Below are positions 9,605 to 20,700 of a stretch of DNA of 64,000 nucleotides, piece by piece (within the stretch, counting starts at the first letter, position 1; each line of letters begins with the position of its first letter). This DNA comes from Bacillota bacterium (GTDB taxonomy: Bacteria; Bacillota; Clostridia; Acetivibrionales; DSM-1351): contig JAEYHZ010000022.1 of the NCBI GenBank assembly GCA_023409265.1, positions 186,001 through 250,000 on the forward strand, written 5' to 3'. Below the pieces are notes generated by a model, which had not been told where the DNA came from, made no database searches, and was given only the letters and a program-made list of their open reading frames with translations. The position numbers were made by a program, and so were the translations under genes.

Positions 9605-10432
9605 TTATGACCTGGAATATAAACTTCTGAACTTTTTAGGAGAGCAGCCTTCATACTCCTTGAAGACCGAGCCAAAATAGCTGCAGTTATTAAAGCCTGT
9701 ATCAAGAGATATATCTTTTACACTTTTATCAGGTAAATTTATCAGTTCTTCCTTGGCAGCATTAATCCTGCACCGGAGAATGTAAGTGAAGGGGCTTATG
9801 CCGTATTCCTTTTTAAATATCCTGCATAGGTATGAGGAAGAAATACCTGCCTGTACAGCAAGTTCCTCCAGGGAAATATCTTTTCTGAAATTATTTTTTA
9901 TGCATCCGGTAATAATATTCAGCTTTTTTGCCAGCTGTGTGTCGCCTTCCGGAGTTACAGTTTCAATCAGTTTATTTATATTTGCAAGAAAATTGTATAA
10001 AAAGCCTGAGGCCTCAAGCATACTGGTGGGCCTTTTTTCCAGGAGTATTTTGTGGAGCATTTTATAGCAAAAGTTAACTTCTTCCGAGCTGTTGAGCCTG
10101 AACACTTCAACATGGTTCATACCAGCGGCATTAAGCAGAATATCGGCACCTGCGCCTGAGAATATTATCCACCTGAGTGACCATGGTTCTGCTACTGGAT
10201 AATATTCGTGAGGTACATCCGGATAGAAGAAGAAAGCTGTTTTCTGCTCGATCATATATTCCCTGTTGTTTATTAAAAGCTTGCCTGCACCTTGTTCACA
10301 AAATGCCAGGTGGTAATTGGGAAAGCCATCCTTTCTGGTGACATGATCCTGATAAGGTTCATACCCCACACCTGTTACAAAAAGCGGAAGAGAAATATCA
10401 CGTTCTGTAAGAAGAGAGAAAAGTCTTTCCAT
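9605..10432 (-). CDS. AraC-family transcriptional regulator (cupin sensor)
   Basis: This 275-residue cytoplasmic regulator has an N-terminal cupin-like AraC ligand-binding domain (about residues 15-150, with YHLAFCEQGAGKLLINNREY) and a C-terminal double helix-turn-helix (about 175-275; ISLEELAVQAGISSSYLCRIF and VKDISLDTGFNNCSYFG regions). A good ribosome site (aaaggag) precedes the ATG. It is transcribed divergently from the GH2 enzyme at 10682, and the shared 250 bp control region holds four direct repeats that are good candidates for its binding sites. It probably controls that GH2 gene in response to a sugar. It may also be transcribed into the membrane regulator gene downstream, 243 bases away. 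Confidence 0.88.
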   Translation of the reverse strand: MERLFSLLTERDISLPLFVTGVGYEPYQDHVTRKDGFPNYHLAFCEQGAGKLLINNREYMIEQKTAFFFYPDVPHEYYPVAEPWSLRWIIFSGAGADILLNAAGMNHVEVFRLNSSEEVNFCYKMLHKILLEKRPTSMLEASGFLYNFLANINKLIETVTPEGDTQLAKKLNIITGCIKNNFRKDISLEELAVQAGISSSYLCRIFKKEYGISPFTYILRCRINAAKEELINLPDKSVKDISLDTGFNNCSYFGSVFKEYEGCSPKKFRSLYSRS

Positions 10433-10520
10433 GTGCTGCTCCTTTTATGTTCAATATATTTATATAATTACAAAATCTTTAGATTGAATTGCACATTTTA
10501 ACGTATATATAATATCAATA

Positions 10521-10622
10521 TAATTATATTGATGCAATCATTGAATAATTATATTGCTGCAATGATTGAATAATTATATTACTCAATCATTCTGACTAAT
10601 TATATTACTGCAATCATTCTGG
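10521..10622. repeat. Four 25-26 bp direct repeats in divergent promoter region (putative AraC operator array)
   Basis: Four head-to-tail units start at 10521, 10546, 10571 and 10597. Each opens with taattatatt followed by a version of actgcaatcattctga. Units 1-2 are 25 bases and units 3-4 are 26 bases, with few differences between them. They fill the gap between the divergent AraC and GH2 genes, ending about 45 bases before the GH2 ribosome site. Spacing near 2.5 helical turns and direct orientation suit AraC-family binding; this function is inferred. Confidence 0.8.
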
Positions 10623-10681
10623 GATATAATCACTCAACATTACAGATGAATAAAGAATTTTTTCACAGGAGGATTTTAATC

Positions 10682-13600
10682 ATGAGTAGAAGGTCTGTCC
10701 CCCTAAGCGGGGACTGGTATGTGGCTCTGGATGAAAAGGAGACAGGAATAAGTGAGAGATGGTATGAAAAGTTATTTTCAGAAACGGTGAAACTGCCCGG
10801 TACTCTTGATGAAAACGGTGCCGGTCAGCCTGTAACAGCTGTTGACACTTTCAGATTGAACCGAATCCGAAAATATGTCGGGGCGGCATGGTACAACAGA
10901 TTAGTAATCCTGCCCGACGAAATAGTTGATAAACATGTCACATTGTTTTTGGAACGGTGCATGTGGAAAACAGATCTATGGATAAATGGCAAATATGCCG
11001 GTTCGGAAAACAGTTTATGTACTCCCCATAAGTATAAGCTGGATGGAATGCTCAAAGCAGGGGAAAATCTTATCAGCATAAGGGTAGATAACTCACCTGT
11101 CTTTAATCTTGGAGTAATGAGCCACGGATATTCGGAAGAGGTACAAACCATTTGGAATGGTATTGTGGGAAGAATAGAGCTTGATATCAGGGATAAGGTC
11201 TATGTGGAAAAAAGCAATGTGTATCCGGATATAGAAAGCAGCAAGTTGACAGCTAGGCTGCTGCTGGTAAATACTGGCCAAAAGGCAGCCGAGGGCTTTA
11301 TAAGGCTCTCGGTATGCCAGCAGTACGGTGATGATGCCATTATAAAGGATTCACATCATTTCAGGATGGACGCAAATTCATCATATACTGTTGAATTGAC
11401 GCAGGAGTACGAGGGCAGAATGGACTTGTGGGATGAGTTCAATCAACACCTGTACAGGATGGATATTACTCTGGAATGCCGGGGAAGCCATGAGGATGAA
11501 ACGTATTCTGACTCTGATAAGGTATTTTTCGGTAACCGGAGCTTTCGGGCAGAAGGTCCCGTATTCAAGCTGAACGGCAAAAAAACATTTCTAAGGGGTA
11601 CGCATGATGCAGGAAATTTCCCGATTACAGGGTATCCGTCAATGCAGGCTGAAGACTGGAAACGCATATATTCAACAGCAAAATCTTATGGAATAAACCA
11701 CTTCAGATTTCATTCATGGTGTCCGGGCGAGGCTGCATTTGCTGCCGCTGATGAAGAAGGAATTATTCTCCAGGCTGAATTGCCGCTGTTTGGTTATACC
11801 GCTCCGCCACTGGGTCAGGATGAGGCCAGAGACAGCTTTCTGAGACAGGAACTGTTGAGAATCCTGGATGAGTACGGAAATCACCCGTCCTTCTGTATGA
11901 TGTGCATGGGAAACGAGATTCGCGGAGATTACGAAAAGCTGGCAGGATTTGTAGAACTGGGCAGGAAAACAGACGGCAGGCACCTTTATTCGGCAGCTGC
12001 CAACAATGCTGCAGAACCTGTGGTGGGAATAAAACCAAATGAAGGAGATCAATACTATGTTGCCCATGAAGCAAGAATAAACGGGGAAAGGGTTAATAGA
12101 CGCTGTGAGAGCGTTTTCAATAATGAAGGGCCTGAAACGTTAGCCGACTACAGTGAGACACTAAAGGGAATAGACGTTCCGACCATATCACATGAAGTGG
12201 GACAGTGGGAGGTTTATCCTGATTTTGATGAAATAAAAAAGTATACAGGTGTTTTAAAAGCTAAAAATTTAGAGGTGTTTAAAGAGTCGGCAGCGGCAAA
12301 ACAAGTTTTGTACAAAAACAAGGATTTTGTTAAGGCTTCGGGCAAGCTGGCAGTTTTATTGTACAGGGAGGAAATAGAACGCTCGCTGAGAACTGCGGAT
12401 TATGGAGGCTTTCAGCTTCTTGATATGCATGATTTTCCTGGACAGGGTACTGCCCTTGTGGGCTGGCTGGACGCCTTCTGGGATTCAAAGGGTCTTGTGG
12501 AGCCGCTGGAGTTCAGAAACTGGTGCAATCACTCTGTTCTTCTGGCAGGATTTGAAAAGCGCACCTGGCTTAATACTGAAGTATTCAGGGCTGAGGTTAA
12601 TTTTGCCAATTACGGCCAAAGTGATTATTCACAGCTTAACATCGTATGGGAACTAACAGACAGTGAAGGCAAAATATATTCCTGCGGTGAATTTAAAAAT
12701 ATCTGTATTCCGCAGGGCAGTCTATCTTATATAGGAGCTGCGTCAGCTGAGCTCAAAAAAGTAAAAACTGCTGAAAAACTCATATTTAAGCTTATTGCAG
12801 AAGGATTTAATATAACAAATCAGTGGGATATCTGGGTGTATCCCCATAAGGTGGATATTGAGATACCCGAGGATATATTTGTTGCCGACAGCTGGAATGA
12901 CGGTGTGTCTGAAGCTTTGCGCAATGGCGGAACCGTACTTATGCTTGCGGGGACTGTAAAGAATTCCGAGGCAATGTGCTTTACCACACCTTTCTGGAAT
13001 ACACAGATGTTTGAAAACCAGAGAAAAACCATGGGTATTCTGTGTGAGCCCAATCATCCTGCTCTGCTGGACTTTCCCACGGAATTCCACGCAAACTGGC
13101 AATGGTGGGAACTGCTTGCCCATTCTAAATGTGTCTGTATAAATGAACTGCCGGCGGGATTTGAGCCCATCGTTTCTGCCATTGACCATCCTGTCAGAAA
13201 TAACAGGCTTGGAGTTATTTTTGAGGCAAAGGTTCTCAATGGAAAACTTCTTGTATGCAGTCTTGATTTGAACGGTGATTTAACCGGGCTTCCTGTGGCA
13301 AGGCAGCTAAGGTACAGTATTCTGAATTATATCCGGAGTGAAAGGTTTGAGCCTGAACTCCATGTGGAGGAGAACATTCTGGCAGATATACTGTCAAAAA
13401 ATACTGCATCCAACTTAAAATTGCTGACAAAGCATATTAAAGCATCAAATACAAAATATTCAAGTAAAGTGGAATATATCCTTGATTCCGATTCGTCTGA
13501 CTGCTGGATAACTATGGGAGGACAGTACCCGTATGTCATTGATATTGAGCTTATGGAAAGTACAGGGATAAAAGGTTTTACATATTCTCCGAGACAGGAT

Positions 13601-13852
13601 GGCATGACAATAGGACTTATATCCAAATATGAAATATATATTTCCTGTGATCCGGTGCAATACGGCAAGCCTGTTGCTTCAGGAAGCTTTGATAAAACCC
13701 TTGAGAAACAGGAGATAATTCTTGATTGGATCGATGACGGCTTTAATGTTACCAGAAGCAAGACGGGCAAATACATAAGATTTGTTGCAGTTGAAGGCTT
13801 TGACAATGACAGTGAAGCTGCCATTGGAGGTCTGGACATAATTACTGTATAA
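10682..13852 (+). CDS. GH2 family glycoside hydrolase with C-terminal F5/8-type (discoidin-like) domain
   Basis: A 1056-residue GH2-type enzyme: sugar-binding jelly roll (about 1-180), Ig-like domain (about 180-295), TIM barrel (about 300-600), extra beta domains, and a C-terminal region (about 900-1056) resembling F5/8 type C or CBM32 modules (FTYSPRQDG, KYIRFVAVEG). The acid/base Glu412 lies in CMGNEIRG and the nucleophile is probably Glu505 in SHEVGQWEVYP, a pattern typical of an atypical GH2 branch rather than LacZ. It has no signal peptide. I chose ATG 10682, 9 bases after AGGAGG (10667-10672), over the upstream in-frame ATG at 10646. The substrate (galactoside, glucuronide, arabinoside or other) cannot be assigned. 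It is probably regulated by the divergent AraC gene through the repeat array. Confidence 0.85.
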   Translation: MSRRSVPLSGDWYVALDEKETGISERWYEKLFSETVKLPGTLDENGAGQPVTAVDTFRLNRIRKYVGAAWYNRLVILPDEIVDKHVTLFLERCMWKTDLWINGKYAGSENSLCTPHKYKLDGMLKAGENLISIRVDNSPVFNLGVMSHGYSEEVQTIWNGIVGRIELDIRDKVYVEKSNVYPDIESSKLTARLLLVNTGQKAAEGFIRLSVCQQYGDDAIIKDSHHFRMDANSSYTVELTQEYEGRMDLWDEFNQHLYRMDITLECRGSHEDETYSDSDKVFFGNRSFRAEGPVFKLNGKKTFLRGTHDAGNFPITGYPSMQAEDWKRIYSTAKSYGINHFRFHSWCPGEAAFAAADEEGIILQAELPLFGYTAPPLGQDEARDSFLRQELLRILDEYGNHPSFCMMCMGNEIRGDYEKLAGFVELGRKTDGRHLYSAAANNAAEPVVGIKPNEGDQYYVAHEARINGERVNRRCESVFNNEGPETLADYSETLKGIDVPTISHEVGQWEVYPDFDEIKKYTGVLKAKNLEVFKESAAAKQVLYKNKDFVKASGKLAVLLYREEIERSLRTADYGGFQLLDMHDFPGQGTALVGWLDAFWDSKGLVEPLEFRNWCNHSVLLAGFEKRTWLNTEVFRAEVNFANYGQSDYSQLNIVWELTDSEGKIYSCGEFKNICIPQGSLSYIGAASAELKKVKTAEKLIFKLIAEGFNITNQWDIWVYPHKVDIEIPEDIFVADSWNDGVSEALRNGGTVLMLAGTVKNSEAMCFTTPFWNTQMFENQRKTMGILCEPNHPALLDFPTEFHANWQWWELLAHSKCVCINELPAGFEPIVSAIDHPVRNNRLGVIFEAKVLNGKLLVCSLDLNGDLTGLPVARQLRYSILNYIRSERFEPELHVEENILADILSKNTASNLKLLTKHIKASNTKYSSKVEYILDSDSSDCWITMGGQYPYVIDIELMESTGIKGFTYSPRQDGMTIGLISKYEIYISCDPVQYGKPVASGSFDKTLEKQEIILDWIDDGFNVTRSKTGKYIRFVAVEGFDNDSEAAIGGLDIITV

Positions 13853-13969
13853 CGAGGCGATAATAGATTTCCCCCACCTCTACCAGGTGCAAAGGCTACT
13901 TATGGTAGCCTTCGGTACCGGTGGTAGCCTTTGGTACCGATTTGGTTTTCAGGCGGTGAGCATATCCAA

Positions 13970-14005
13970 GGTGTCCATAGTGTTTCTTGGGGCACTATGG
14001 ACACC
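13970..14005. terminator. Perfect 13 bp hairpin, possible terminator or part of structured element
   Basis: Arms 13970-13982 and 13993-14005 are perfectly complementary with a 10-base loop. No T run follows, so it is not a standard intrinsic terminator. It directly adjoins the 80-base structured element that starts at 14006. Confidence 0.45.
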
Positions 14006-14085
14006 ATTGCCTCGTTGAAACGCCGCTGAGGTAAGTAAACTTTTCTATAACCGAAAAGTTTACTTTTGAACCGAGGCGTTATAAG
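14006..14085 (+). ncRNA. Structured repeat element, copy 1 (unknown class)
   Basis: This 80-base stretch aligns with 46855-46933 in the same order and spacing. Shared blocks are ATTGCC, CGTT then AAACGC, AGGTA, TTTTCT, CCG(G)AA, GTTT and a terminal TTATAAG. It contains a perfect 12 bp stem (14034-14045 with 14053-14064) and an outer GCCTCG/CGAGGC pairing. It could be a noncoding RNA, a leader element or a palindromic mobile repeat; orientation is assumed from the second copy. Confidence 0.4.
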
Positions 14086-14174
14086 CCAGACGTGGACAGG
14101 ATATTTCTTGTAAGATACTGTATTAGAAGTATAACGTGACGGCAGGATTGCTTAATGCAGGGTTTGGTAATGAT

Positions 14175-14226
14175 AACATCCCCTGGGGTACAATGAGAAA
14201 AAATCGTTGTTACTCCAGGGGATGTT
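14175..14226 (+). terminator. Intrinsic terminator
   Basis: A 12 bp perfect stem (14175-14186 with 14215-14226) encloses a 28-base region with some further pairing and is followed by a T run. It would end transcripts coming from the GH2 gene or from the structured element. Confidence 0.75.
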
Positions 14227-14709
14227 TTTTACTGTAAATATTTTACAAAACCGGTGAATGTGGGTATGGTCTTGGTTTGAAAAATACTTTGCAATAAACC
14301 GATTATTTTCCGTGTTACCCAAAAATAATCCCTTAAAAAAGAGCAGCAATAATCATATACTATGAACCGTAAAATATACTTTCAAAAAATGTAAAACAGC
14401 ATTAAGCATCCAAGTAATAAGTTCACATAACTTCAGTTCCAGTCAGCTCGGGCCGCATCTTTGTTCAGACTAACAGTTCAGAAATAATGCAAAATATCAT
14501 CAAAATAGCTTGTTAATGTTTTAGCCTCAATTTAGACATTGAGGTTATTGGAATAAAATATCTAAAACAGAGAGGAGGCTTTAGGGTAGCATTATTCAGA
14601 AACAATTTCTTTACTTGTTGAAATCATCAACTAATTGGCACAACGTTTTAAAGCAGTATTGTATAAGGTCATGAAAATGTTGACAAGTTTAATTCAAAGG
14701 AGGAAAATA

Positions 14710-17700
14710 ATGAAACTGGTAGGTTGGTATAGGAAATGTTTATCTGTATTTTTAGCTCTGATAATTGCTTTCGGCAGTCTTTTCACATTTGCAGCTTTTC
14801 CGGTTGCCGCAGAGAGCGGTACAAATGATTCAACACAGGCAACCCTCTATGTATCTCCGGCAGGAGACGATAATAATCCGGGAACAATTGATGAGCCTTT
14901 TAAAACTCTAGCGAAGGCGAAAGAAGAGGTGAGGACTCTTCCCAAGACAGGAGGGGATATCGTCGTTCAAATTGCGGACGGGTTCTATCCGCTTGATGAA
15001 ACCCTGACTTTTGACAAGGATGATTCCGGAAGTGCAAGTTGTACTATTCGCTATGAAGCGGCTCCTGGCGCAAAGCCGGTAATAAGCGGCGGTGAGATGC
15101 TGGAAAAAGGCGTGTGGACTGAAGCTACAGACCTTACCCAGACTGGCGGCTTAAAGGCGTATAAAACCACCCTTAACCGGGACGAAAAGTTACGCGCCAT
15201 ATATGTAAACGACAAGCGCGCCAATATGACGCTGAGCCCAACAATAGCTTCTGGCAACAGAACCACAACAGGTACCCCCACAGTCAGCTTTAACGGTACG
15301 GATAACCCTTGGGCGTGGCAGAACGGCAGCAACATCCGGGCGGCTATAGTGTTCAGCGCCAGCGTAGGTCTGACGCCGCAAACCAAAAACCCCCAGAACA
15401 TCGAAGCCGAAAGCTTGGGCGGCGCCAGATGGGCGAGGCCGTTTGTCTGCTTCGCATCGGCAGAAGAGGCGCCGGGAGCCAGCAACATGCCAGGCGGCAC
15501 CATGCTCCGGTTCCAGATGCCGTATGCGGCTATTTCACAGTCTTTGAGCAATAACACTCAATACAATCCAGGTAACAATCAAGTAATACGTAACGCTTTC
15601 GAGTTCCTGAACAAACGCGGAGATTTTTATTTCGACCAGGCCGAAAGCACGCTTTATTACATCCCGCTTGAGGGTGAAGATATCAATACCGCCGAGGTGG
15701 TCGTTCCAAAGCTTGAGACGGTCGTCGACATAAGAGGGATCCCTGTGGGAGACCGGTTGAATCCTGTTCAGGGTTCGGATGAAGGACGTGTCACAAACAT
15801 AACCTTCGACGGGCTGACATTTGCCCACACCGACTATAAACTGTATGAACTGACGGGTACATATACACTGAGCGACGGATCCGGTCCGGTAACCACCAGT
15901 TCCCGCGGTTTTGCGTCCGTTCAGGGCTGTATCGTGAACAAAGTTTACTTCCCCAGCAGCATAAACTGGCATGAGACTTTCTACCGCGGGTATGACATAC
16001 CGCCGGCGGCTGTAATGGTCAACGCGGCAAGGAACATCAAAGTTCTGAACGGCGAGATCGGGCTTTCCGGATTTAATGGTATCCATCTGGAAAACGATGT
16101 CAAGGATTGCGAAGTCACGGGCAACTATATAGTAGATACGCTCAGCTCGGGCGTTGTAGTGGGACATCCTACGCATATCTATGAAAACGATGAGGCCATT
16201 AAGCATGAATCAAGTATTTCGGCATCAGGCACACCAATACGGAACTGGGCCGGCGTTGACAAGGAAAAATATACGGCGGGTACCGAGGCAGTGCCGCAGG
16301 ATATTTACATTACCAACAACTTTTTGTACAGGAACTGCTACGGTTTCCCTGGCGCCAACTCACTAACCTCTTTCTACACAACTAACATGCAGGTACTGCA
16401 CAACTTCCTGTATGACTCTACTTACGGCGCTATGAGCATCGGCTGGGGCTGGTGCGAGTACGATGGGTACGGCTATACCAGCCATGGTACCGACAAGAAC
16501 GGCAGCCCTTATGCTGGCACCCATGAAACAAGCCTTGCAAGGTCTCCGGATATCTCTACGACCTCCAGGAATAACAAAATAAACTATAACCGGGTAGAGG
16601 AAATCTGCACGGTAGTAAACGATTCCGGTGCCATTTACTCACTGGGACGCCAGGGTGATCCGGGTAATTTGCCGGGCGGAGGGACATGGGACACCGTCAC
16701 AGGTTTGACAAGCAGCCCGGTCACCGACCCGAATAGTAACTGGAATCCTGACAACTGGTCGAATTTCACCGAGATGAACTACAACTTCCTTAACCCAAAT
16801 GCCACTAACAGACCTCAGGACTCCAACAACTGGACGAACGGGTTCCATCCCGACGAAGGCAGTACGTTCATAAAGATGATAGGCAATGTCGTGCAGTCAA
16901 AGCTCTCCTATGCTCAGGGACAGAGCCGTGCTTATGAGTTTAACAACTGGAAGCGCAAAAGCGATATGTTTGCTGTCGATGGTTACGTGGACGGGAATAA
17001 CAACCAGAACGGCGGCCCCAGAATTACTTATAACAATTACAAAAGCGAAGACCGCATTTGGCCGGTTAAGGGCAACGAAATCGTTTTGAATTCGGGCCTT
17101 ACCGACGAATATACTCATATGATCCCAAGGACCCTCATTGCCGATACCGAGTTTGAGCTGGCTTCAAACGTTATCATGGGTAAAGGTGAAACGCTGAACC
17201 GCAGGGGTCTGCTAAAGGCTGAAGACACTGTTTGGCTGGCACCAGCGAACACAACTGTCTTTACGGAAAGCAATAATATGACAAAAGCTGCCGGCAACGA
17301 AAAGACAATCACCGCTCCGTCTGCCGCAGGAGAATACAAACTATATATCGTATATGGAGACGGCAGGGCAACGGCAACTTCCAAGTATACGGCGTATGTT
17401 GACGCCAGTGCGTCAGCGGTCAATGTGGAAGACGGCAAAAGTTACGAAGTTTCAGCGGTACGACCTCTTAAACTGACTTTGAGTGAAGACTTCACCTATA
17501 AGCTCAACGGTAAAACCGTGACGAACGGATACGAAATCGCCACCGAAGGAAGCTGGACCTTGGTACTCAGCACTCCGACGGCGCCGGCTACAAAAACCAT
17601 CAACTTTACCACCACAGTATCGTTGGCAAACAAGCTGCTCCCGGCTGACGTATCAGTAGCCCCCGGCGGGACAGTCAGGTTTGCGTGCGATTTGGACGAC

Positions 17701-20700
17701 GCAACAAAACAAATATGGATTTCTTCGTCCAGTGATGGAAATTTTATTGAAAGCGAAAAAGAAACAAAGACCTCCGGCAACATGCTCGGGATGATCGCTC
17801 CCATTGTGCCCGGTCCATACGTTATTTTTGTACGGTCTAATGACGGCGAAGTACTCAGCCAGTCGCACGCTCGTGTAGTAGTGCGCGACATGACGCCTGT
17901 CGATATTCCTAGAAATGGTCTTGACTTATGGCTTAAGGCCGATGAGGGTGTGAGAACAGATGACACCGGCAACGTTATTGGATGGAAAAATATGGGATCA
18001 ATTCCTGCGACGCTTGTCCCGGCGAATGTCCCCGGTAGCGGCGGCGATGGTCTTGGACTACCAAGCGGCAACCCTACGCTACAGAAAGATGTATACGACT
18101 ATGTAAACTTCGACGCCACGTCAAGGCCGCTAAAAGCTGCAGGCTTTAAAGATTATAACGGCAAGACTGAGATGACGATATTCGCGCTGGTTAACCCAAA
18201 AACCACAGCCAACAACTCCAGCGACCAGAGTGGCCTTGTTTATTTCGGATTGAACGAATCTTTCGAAAATTGGGCCGGCAACGGCGGTTGGAGCGGTATT
18301 AACCTGGGCGTAGGAACAAACAGAGTTAACATCCGCTTTGGTAACGCGAATGGCGCCTTATCGGGCGGTGGGCAAAGTATTTCAACAACCATCAGCGGTT
18401 TGTCCAGCGTTCGAGCGCAGCTAAACGGATCCAATAGAGACATTTATGTTAATAACAACCGTGTCGGCGGGGGAACCAACGCTTCGGCGCTTACCGGGAA
18501 CCGATCGGATCTGGGCGTAGGTTACACGATGTCGGCTGTAACCCCCTTCCGCTTCCTGGGGCAAGTAGCGCAGATTCTCATCTACGACAGGGTGCTGACA
18601 GCTGATGAAATTACGAAAGTAGAAACATATTTTAACCTGGTCAAAGCCGGTGGTGGCGGACCCGCAAACCCAATTGGCCCGATGGTGGACAAAACCCTGC
18701 TGACCGCCTTGATTGAGGGCGTAAATAACCAGGATAGTACTATGTATACAAAAGAATCCTGGAACGCTTTTGCAAGTGCTTTAAGTGAGGCCAAAACTGC
18801 CGTCTCAAATAATGAGATCAGTCAGGAAGCAGCAGACAATTCATATTATGTGCTGCGTAATGCGTTCAAAGCGCTTAGTCTGTTACCAAGCGGTATTGGG
18901 ACTGCCGCATACGGTACTCCTGTTCTCGGCGGCTCCGAGCTCGACCCGATCTGGAACACCACCGTATCGCTGCCCATTATTAAGCATCTGACAATGGCAA
19001 ACGGCCCCACAAACGGCTCGGCTAAAGTGCTGTGGGACGACGCCAACCTGTATGTGCTGGCGCGTGTAAATGACCCAGTGCTGAACAGCAGCAGCGGCAA
19101 CGCGCATGAGAAGGACTCGGTTGAGATTTTTGTGGATGAGACCAACAGTAAGGCAGCCTCCTACGGCACTGGTATGGGGCAATACCGTATTAACTATCTT
19201 AATGAGAAAAGCTTTAATCCGGGCAGTATCAGTACCGGGTTTGAGTCTTATGCCAAAGTAGTGGATGGAGGTTATTACATTGAAACCAAGATCCCCTTTA
19301 AGGCTGAGGTTAATGGAGAGCGTGTGCTTCCTAAGAATGGTCACGTAATTGGATTTGATGCGCAGATCAATGACGCTGGAACAGCCGGCAGCCGTCAGGA
19401 TGTTATAATGTGGCACGACCAGAGCGGATCGTCCTGGAATAACGGTTCACAATGGGGTGTGGTTACGCTTCTAAAGAACGATACAGCGGCACCCACATGG
19501 CCGCAGGCAAGTACGGTGAAAGCGTCGAACATAGGAGTAAATGCCGTTACGTTAAGTTGGACGCCTGCAGAGGACGACATCGGAGTAACAGCTTATGAAA
19601 TCTACAGAGGGACCGATAAAATCGGTACAGTAGCTGGAAATATTAACAGTTATGAAGTTATAAATCTCAATGCAGGAACTGAATATACTTTCTCAGTTCA
19701 GGCAGGCGACGAGGCGGGAAATATCAGTACAGACGGTCCTACAATTACATTATCCACCCTGCCGGATAACGGACAGGCAGATACAACAGCACCGACCTGG
19801 TCCCAGGCAAGTACGGTGACTGCTTCAGCCATAGGAATAAATGCCGTTACATTAAATTGGACACCGGCAGAGGACGACACCGGAGTAACTGTTTATGAGG
19901 TCTACAGCCAAAACGGTAAAATCGGTACGGCAGCAGGAAACATAAACCGCTATGAGGTTATGAATCTCAATGCCGAAACCGAATATACCTTTACGGTTCA
20001 GGCAGGTGACCAGGCAGGAAATATCAGTACAGACGGTCCAACAGTTACATTATCTACTTTACCGGATAACGGACAAGGTGATGCACAAGCACCGGTATGG
20101 CCTGAAGGAAGCAGTATTGCTGTGTCCGAAGTTTCCAAAACCGGAATGACTCTCACCTGGCCGGCAGCCCAGGATAATGAGGCTGTAACAGGCTATGCCA
20201 TATACAATGGAGATTTGCAGGTGGCAGTGGTACACGGGAATGTAACCAGCTATACGGTGTCAGGCTTGAAGGCCGCAACACAGTATACATTTACCATAAA
20301 GGCCAGAGATGCGGCCATGAACTGGAGTGAACCTGGTCTCACGGTAACAGAAACCACCAGACAGGAGGAACAGCAGGATACTTCTGCACCATACTGGCCT
20401 GAAGGAAGCAGTATTACTGTGTCCCAAGTTACTGAAACCGGATTGACTCTTACCTGGCCGTCGGCGCAGGATGACAGGGCGGTAACCGGCTATGTCGTAT
20501 ACAACGGAGATACACAACTGGCGGTGCTGCCGGGGAATGTAACCAGCTATACCGTAACCGGCTTAACAGCAGCAACTCAATATACATTCACCATTAAGGC
20601 GAAAGATGCCGGTTTGAATTGGAGTGAGCCGGGCCTTTCAGTAACAGAAACCACCAGGCAGGAAGAACAGCAGGATACGTCTGCACCGGTATGGCCCGAA

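Larger units (their letters stand above)
13853..14709. other. Hairpin-rich 857-base intergenic region
   Basis: No convincing gene is present. In order it holds: a direct repeat of 17 bases (13904-13920 and 13923-13939, one mismatch, core GGTAGCCTTYGGTACCG), the first of which also pairs with 13892-13900; a perfect 13 bp hairpin (13970-14005); an 80-base structured element also found at 46855-46933; a terminator at 14175-14226; a small hairpin (14525-14544); and the ribosome site of the giant gene, AAAGGAGG at 14696-14703. The promoter of the giant gene probably lies between 14230 and 14690. Confidence 0.6.

Noticed and set aside
9508..9705. 65-residue minus-strand frame overlapping the end of the AraC gene
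   Set aside because: It lies in another frame over the regulator's DNA-binding domain, has no ribosome site and no recognisable motif.
14230..14709. Looked for a cyclic-di-GMP riboswitch or other known leader before the giant surface-protein gene
   Set aside because: No recognisable conserved core was found; only a small hairpin and the ribosome site stand out.
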